DNA of 43,569 nt. Source: Flavobacteriaceae bacterium (GTDB lineage Bacteria > Bacteroidota > Bacteroidia > Flavobacteriales > Flavobacteriaceae). The stretch covers positions 29,237 to 72,805 of the forward strand of contig PBHD01000005.1 of NCBI GenBank assembly GCA_002719315.1. Reading direction: 5' to 3'. The translations under genes were made by a program, and so were the position numbers. The notes beneath the pieces are model-generated. The model worked only from the letters and a program-made list of their open reading frames with translations. It was not told the DNA's origin and searched no databases. Position 1 is the stretch's first letter, and each line of letters begins with the position of its first letter. Shown piece by piece: positions 42,391 to 43,569 of the stretch.

Positions 42391-43569
42391 AAATAAATTT
42401 GATGTTATAGTTGTAGGCGGTGGCCACGCGGGCTGTGAAGCAGCAGCAGCAGCAGCTAATCTTGGCTCAAAAACGTTATTAATTACTATGAATTTACAGA
42501 CATTAGGTCAGATGTCTTGTAATCCTGCTATGGGAGGTATAGCAAAGGGACAAATAGTCCGTGAAATTGATGCGCTTGGAGGTTATAGTGGAATAGTTTC
42601 TGATAAAAGTGCTATTCAGTTCAAAATGCTTAATCAATCTAAGGGTCCGGCTATGTGGAGTCCAAGAGTTCAATCTGATCGACAAATGTTTTCTCAAGAA
42701 TGGCGTCAAATGCTCGAAAAAACAAAAAATTTAGATTTCTATCAAGAAATGGTAACTGACGTAATAGTTAAAAACAACAAAATTTGTGGTGTAAAAACCA
42801 GTTTAGGAATAAAGATTTATTCCAAGACAGTAATTCTAACTAATGGAACTTTTTTAAATGGTAAAATTCATATTGGAGAAAAAAACTTTCAAGGAGGAAG
42901 GGCGGGAGAAAAATCGTCAGTAGGGTTAACTAGCAGTCTTTTAAATTTAGGATTTATCTCTGGTAGGATGAAAACAGGAACACCTCCAAGAGTTGATGGA
43001 AGGTCATTAGATTATAACAAAATGGATGAGCAGCCTGGAGACATTAAACCCTCAAAATTTTCCTTTTCTAATCAAACGAAACCATTGAAATCTCAAATAA
43101 GTTGCCATATGACCCATACTAATAATTTAGTACATGAAATATTAAGAGAAGGTTTTGACAGATCTCCTATGTTTAATGGTAATATTGAAAGTATAGGCCC
43201 TAGATATTGTCCTTCAATAGAAGATAAGATTAATCGTTTTAGTGAGAAGTCTGGTCATCAAATTTTTGTCGAACCTGAAGGATGGAATACTATTGAGGTT
43301 TATGTCAATGGTTTTTCAACATCTTTACCCGAGGAAATTCAATTTAAAGCATTAAGATCAATAGTAGGCTTTGAAAAGGTTAAACTTTTTAGACCTGGAT
43401 ATGCTATAGAATATGATTTTTTTCAACCCACGCAGTTATATAATACTTTAGAAACTAAATTAATTACTGGATTATATTTTGCAGGGCAAATAAATGGAAC
43501 AACAGGTTATGAAGAAGCAGCCGCTCAGGGATTAATAGCAGGCATAAATGCAAGCTTAAAAACAAAAAG
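42383..43569 (+). CDS. mnmG: tRNA uridine-5-carboxymethylaminomethyl modification enzyme, partial (cut by window end)
   Basis: About 395 codons are present; the rest lies beyond the window. The FAD-binding VVGGGHAGCEAAAAAANLG (about 10-28), the signature SCNPAMGGIAKGQIVREID (about 45-63), GTFLNGKIHIGE (about 154-165), TGTPPRVDG and PRYCPSIEDK identify MnmG (GidA). With MnmE it builds the cmnm5 group on the wobble uridine of several tRNAs. It overlaps the end of ybeY by 8 bp. This gene often lies close to the chromosome origin. Confidence 0.96.
   Translation, partial: MFENKFDVIVVGGGHAGCEAAAAAANLGSKTLLITMNLQTLGQMSCNPAMGGIAKGQIVREIDALGGYSGIVSDKSAIQFKMLNQSKGPAMWSPRVQSDRQMFSQEWRQMLEKTKNLDFYQEMVTDVIVKNNKICGVKTSLGIKIYSKTVILTNGTFLNGKIHIGEKNFQGGRAGEKSSVGLTSSLLNLGFISGRMKTGTPPRVDGRSLDYNKMDEQPGDIKPSKFSFSNQTKPLKSQISCHMTHTNNLVHEILREGFDRSPMFNGNIESIGPRYCPSIEDKINRFSEKSGHQIFVEPEGWNTIEVYVNGFSTSLPEEIQFKALRSIVGFEKVKLFRPGYAIEYDFFQPTQLYNTLETKLITGLYFAGQINGTTGYEEAAAQGLIAGINASLKTK

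Noticed and set aside
1-43569. CRISPR array or insertion sequence
   Set aside because: No regularly spaced repeats and no transposase reading frame were seen on either strand.

Overview
This window is an AT-rich stretch of a Bacteroidota chromosome, most likely a marine Flavobacteriia-type lineage. The evidence is a CarboxypepD_reg-type TonB-dependent receptor paired with a DUF4249 lipoprotein, a type IX secretion C-terminal signal remnant, many lipoproteins, promoter elements of the Bacteroidota form TAnnTTTG, few ribosome binding sites, and typical flavobacterial gene pairs (rbfA with an FtsX-like permease, gltX with an SPFH protein, ybeY with mnmG). Start codons are relaxed. Several genes begin with TTG or GTG, and three (the DUF4249 gene, rnpA, ybeY) have no in-frame ATG, GTG or TTG at the 5' end and seem to start with ATT or ATC.

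Layout. 0-7 kb, all minus: an ECF sigma factor, a one-span anti-sigma-like protein, an LTxxQ-repeat exported protein and an outer-membrane barrel form an overlapping operon; then a lipoprotein with a nearly identical internal duplication, then the TonB receptor with its DUF4249 partner. 7-14.3 kb, all minus: a lipoprotein; a four-gene catabolic-looking operon (GNAT acetyltransferase, APC permease, glycerol-1-phosphate-dehydrogenase-like enzyme, NagA-like deacetylase); then an FMN reductase, a pterin dehydratase, a lipoprotein and a hotdog thioesterase. 14.4-20.3 kb is an accessory patch with a DUF1254/DUF1214 lipoprotein, a GMC oxidoreductase with its subunit 3, tRNA and terminator scars, a type IX sorting-domain remnant and a CAT-anticodon tRNA. 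20.3-33.7 kb carries rbfA, an FtsX-like permease, dusB, lepA, an esterase, a CPA2 antiporter, and a run SMP-30, MBL hydrolase, S8 protease, M1 peptidase, rnpA, followed by elaA and rpiB on the minus strand. 34.6-43.6 kb carries rnr, a DUF2807 protein, tRNA-Cys, folB, glnS, an SPFH protein, gltX, ybeY and the start of mnmG.

The strongest global signal is a probable replication origin. The gap at 34123-34611 is extremely AT-rich and has repeated TTAACAA words. Third-codon-position G/C preference changes sign across it. rnpA lies on one side and mnmG on the other, and a perfect 16-bp parS palindrome (TGTTCCACGTGAAACA) sits about 8 kb away inside the end of ybeY. No dnaA gene and no consensus DnaA box was found, so the origin call is an inference.
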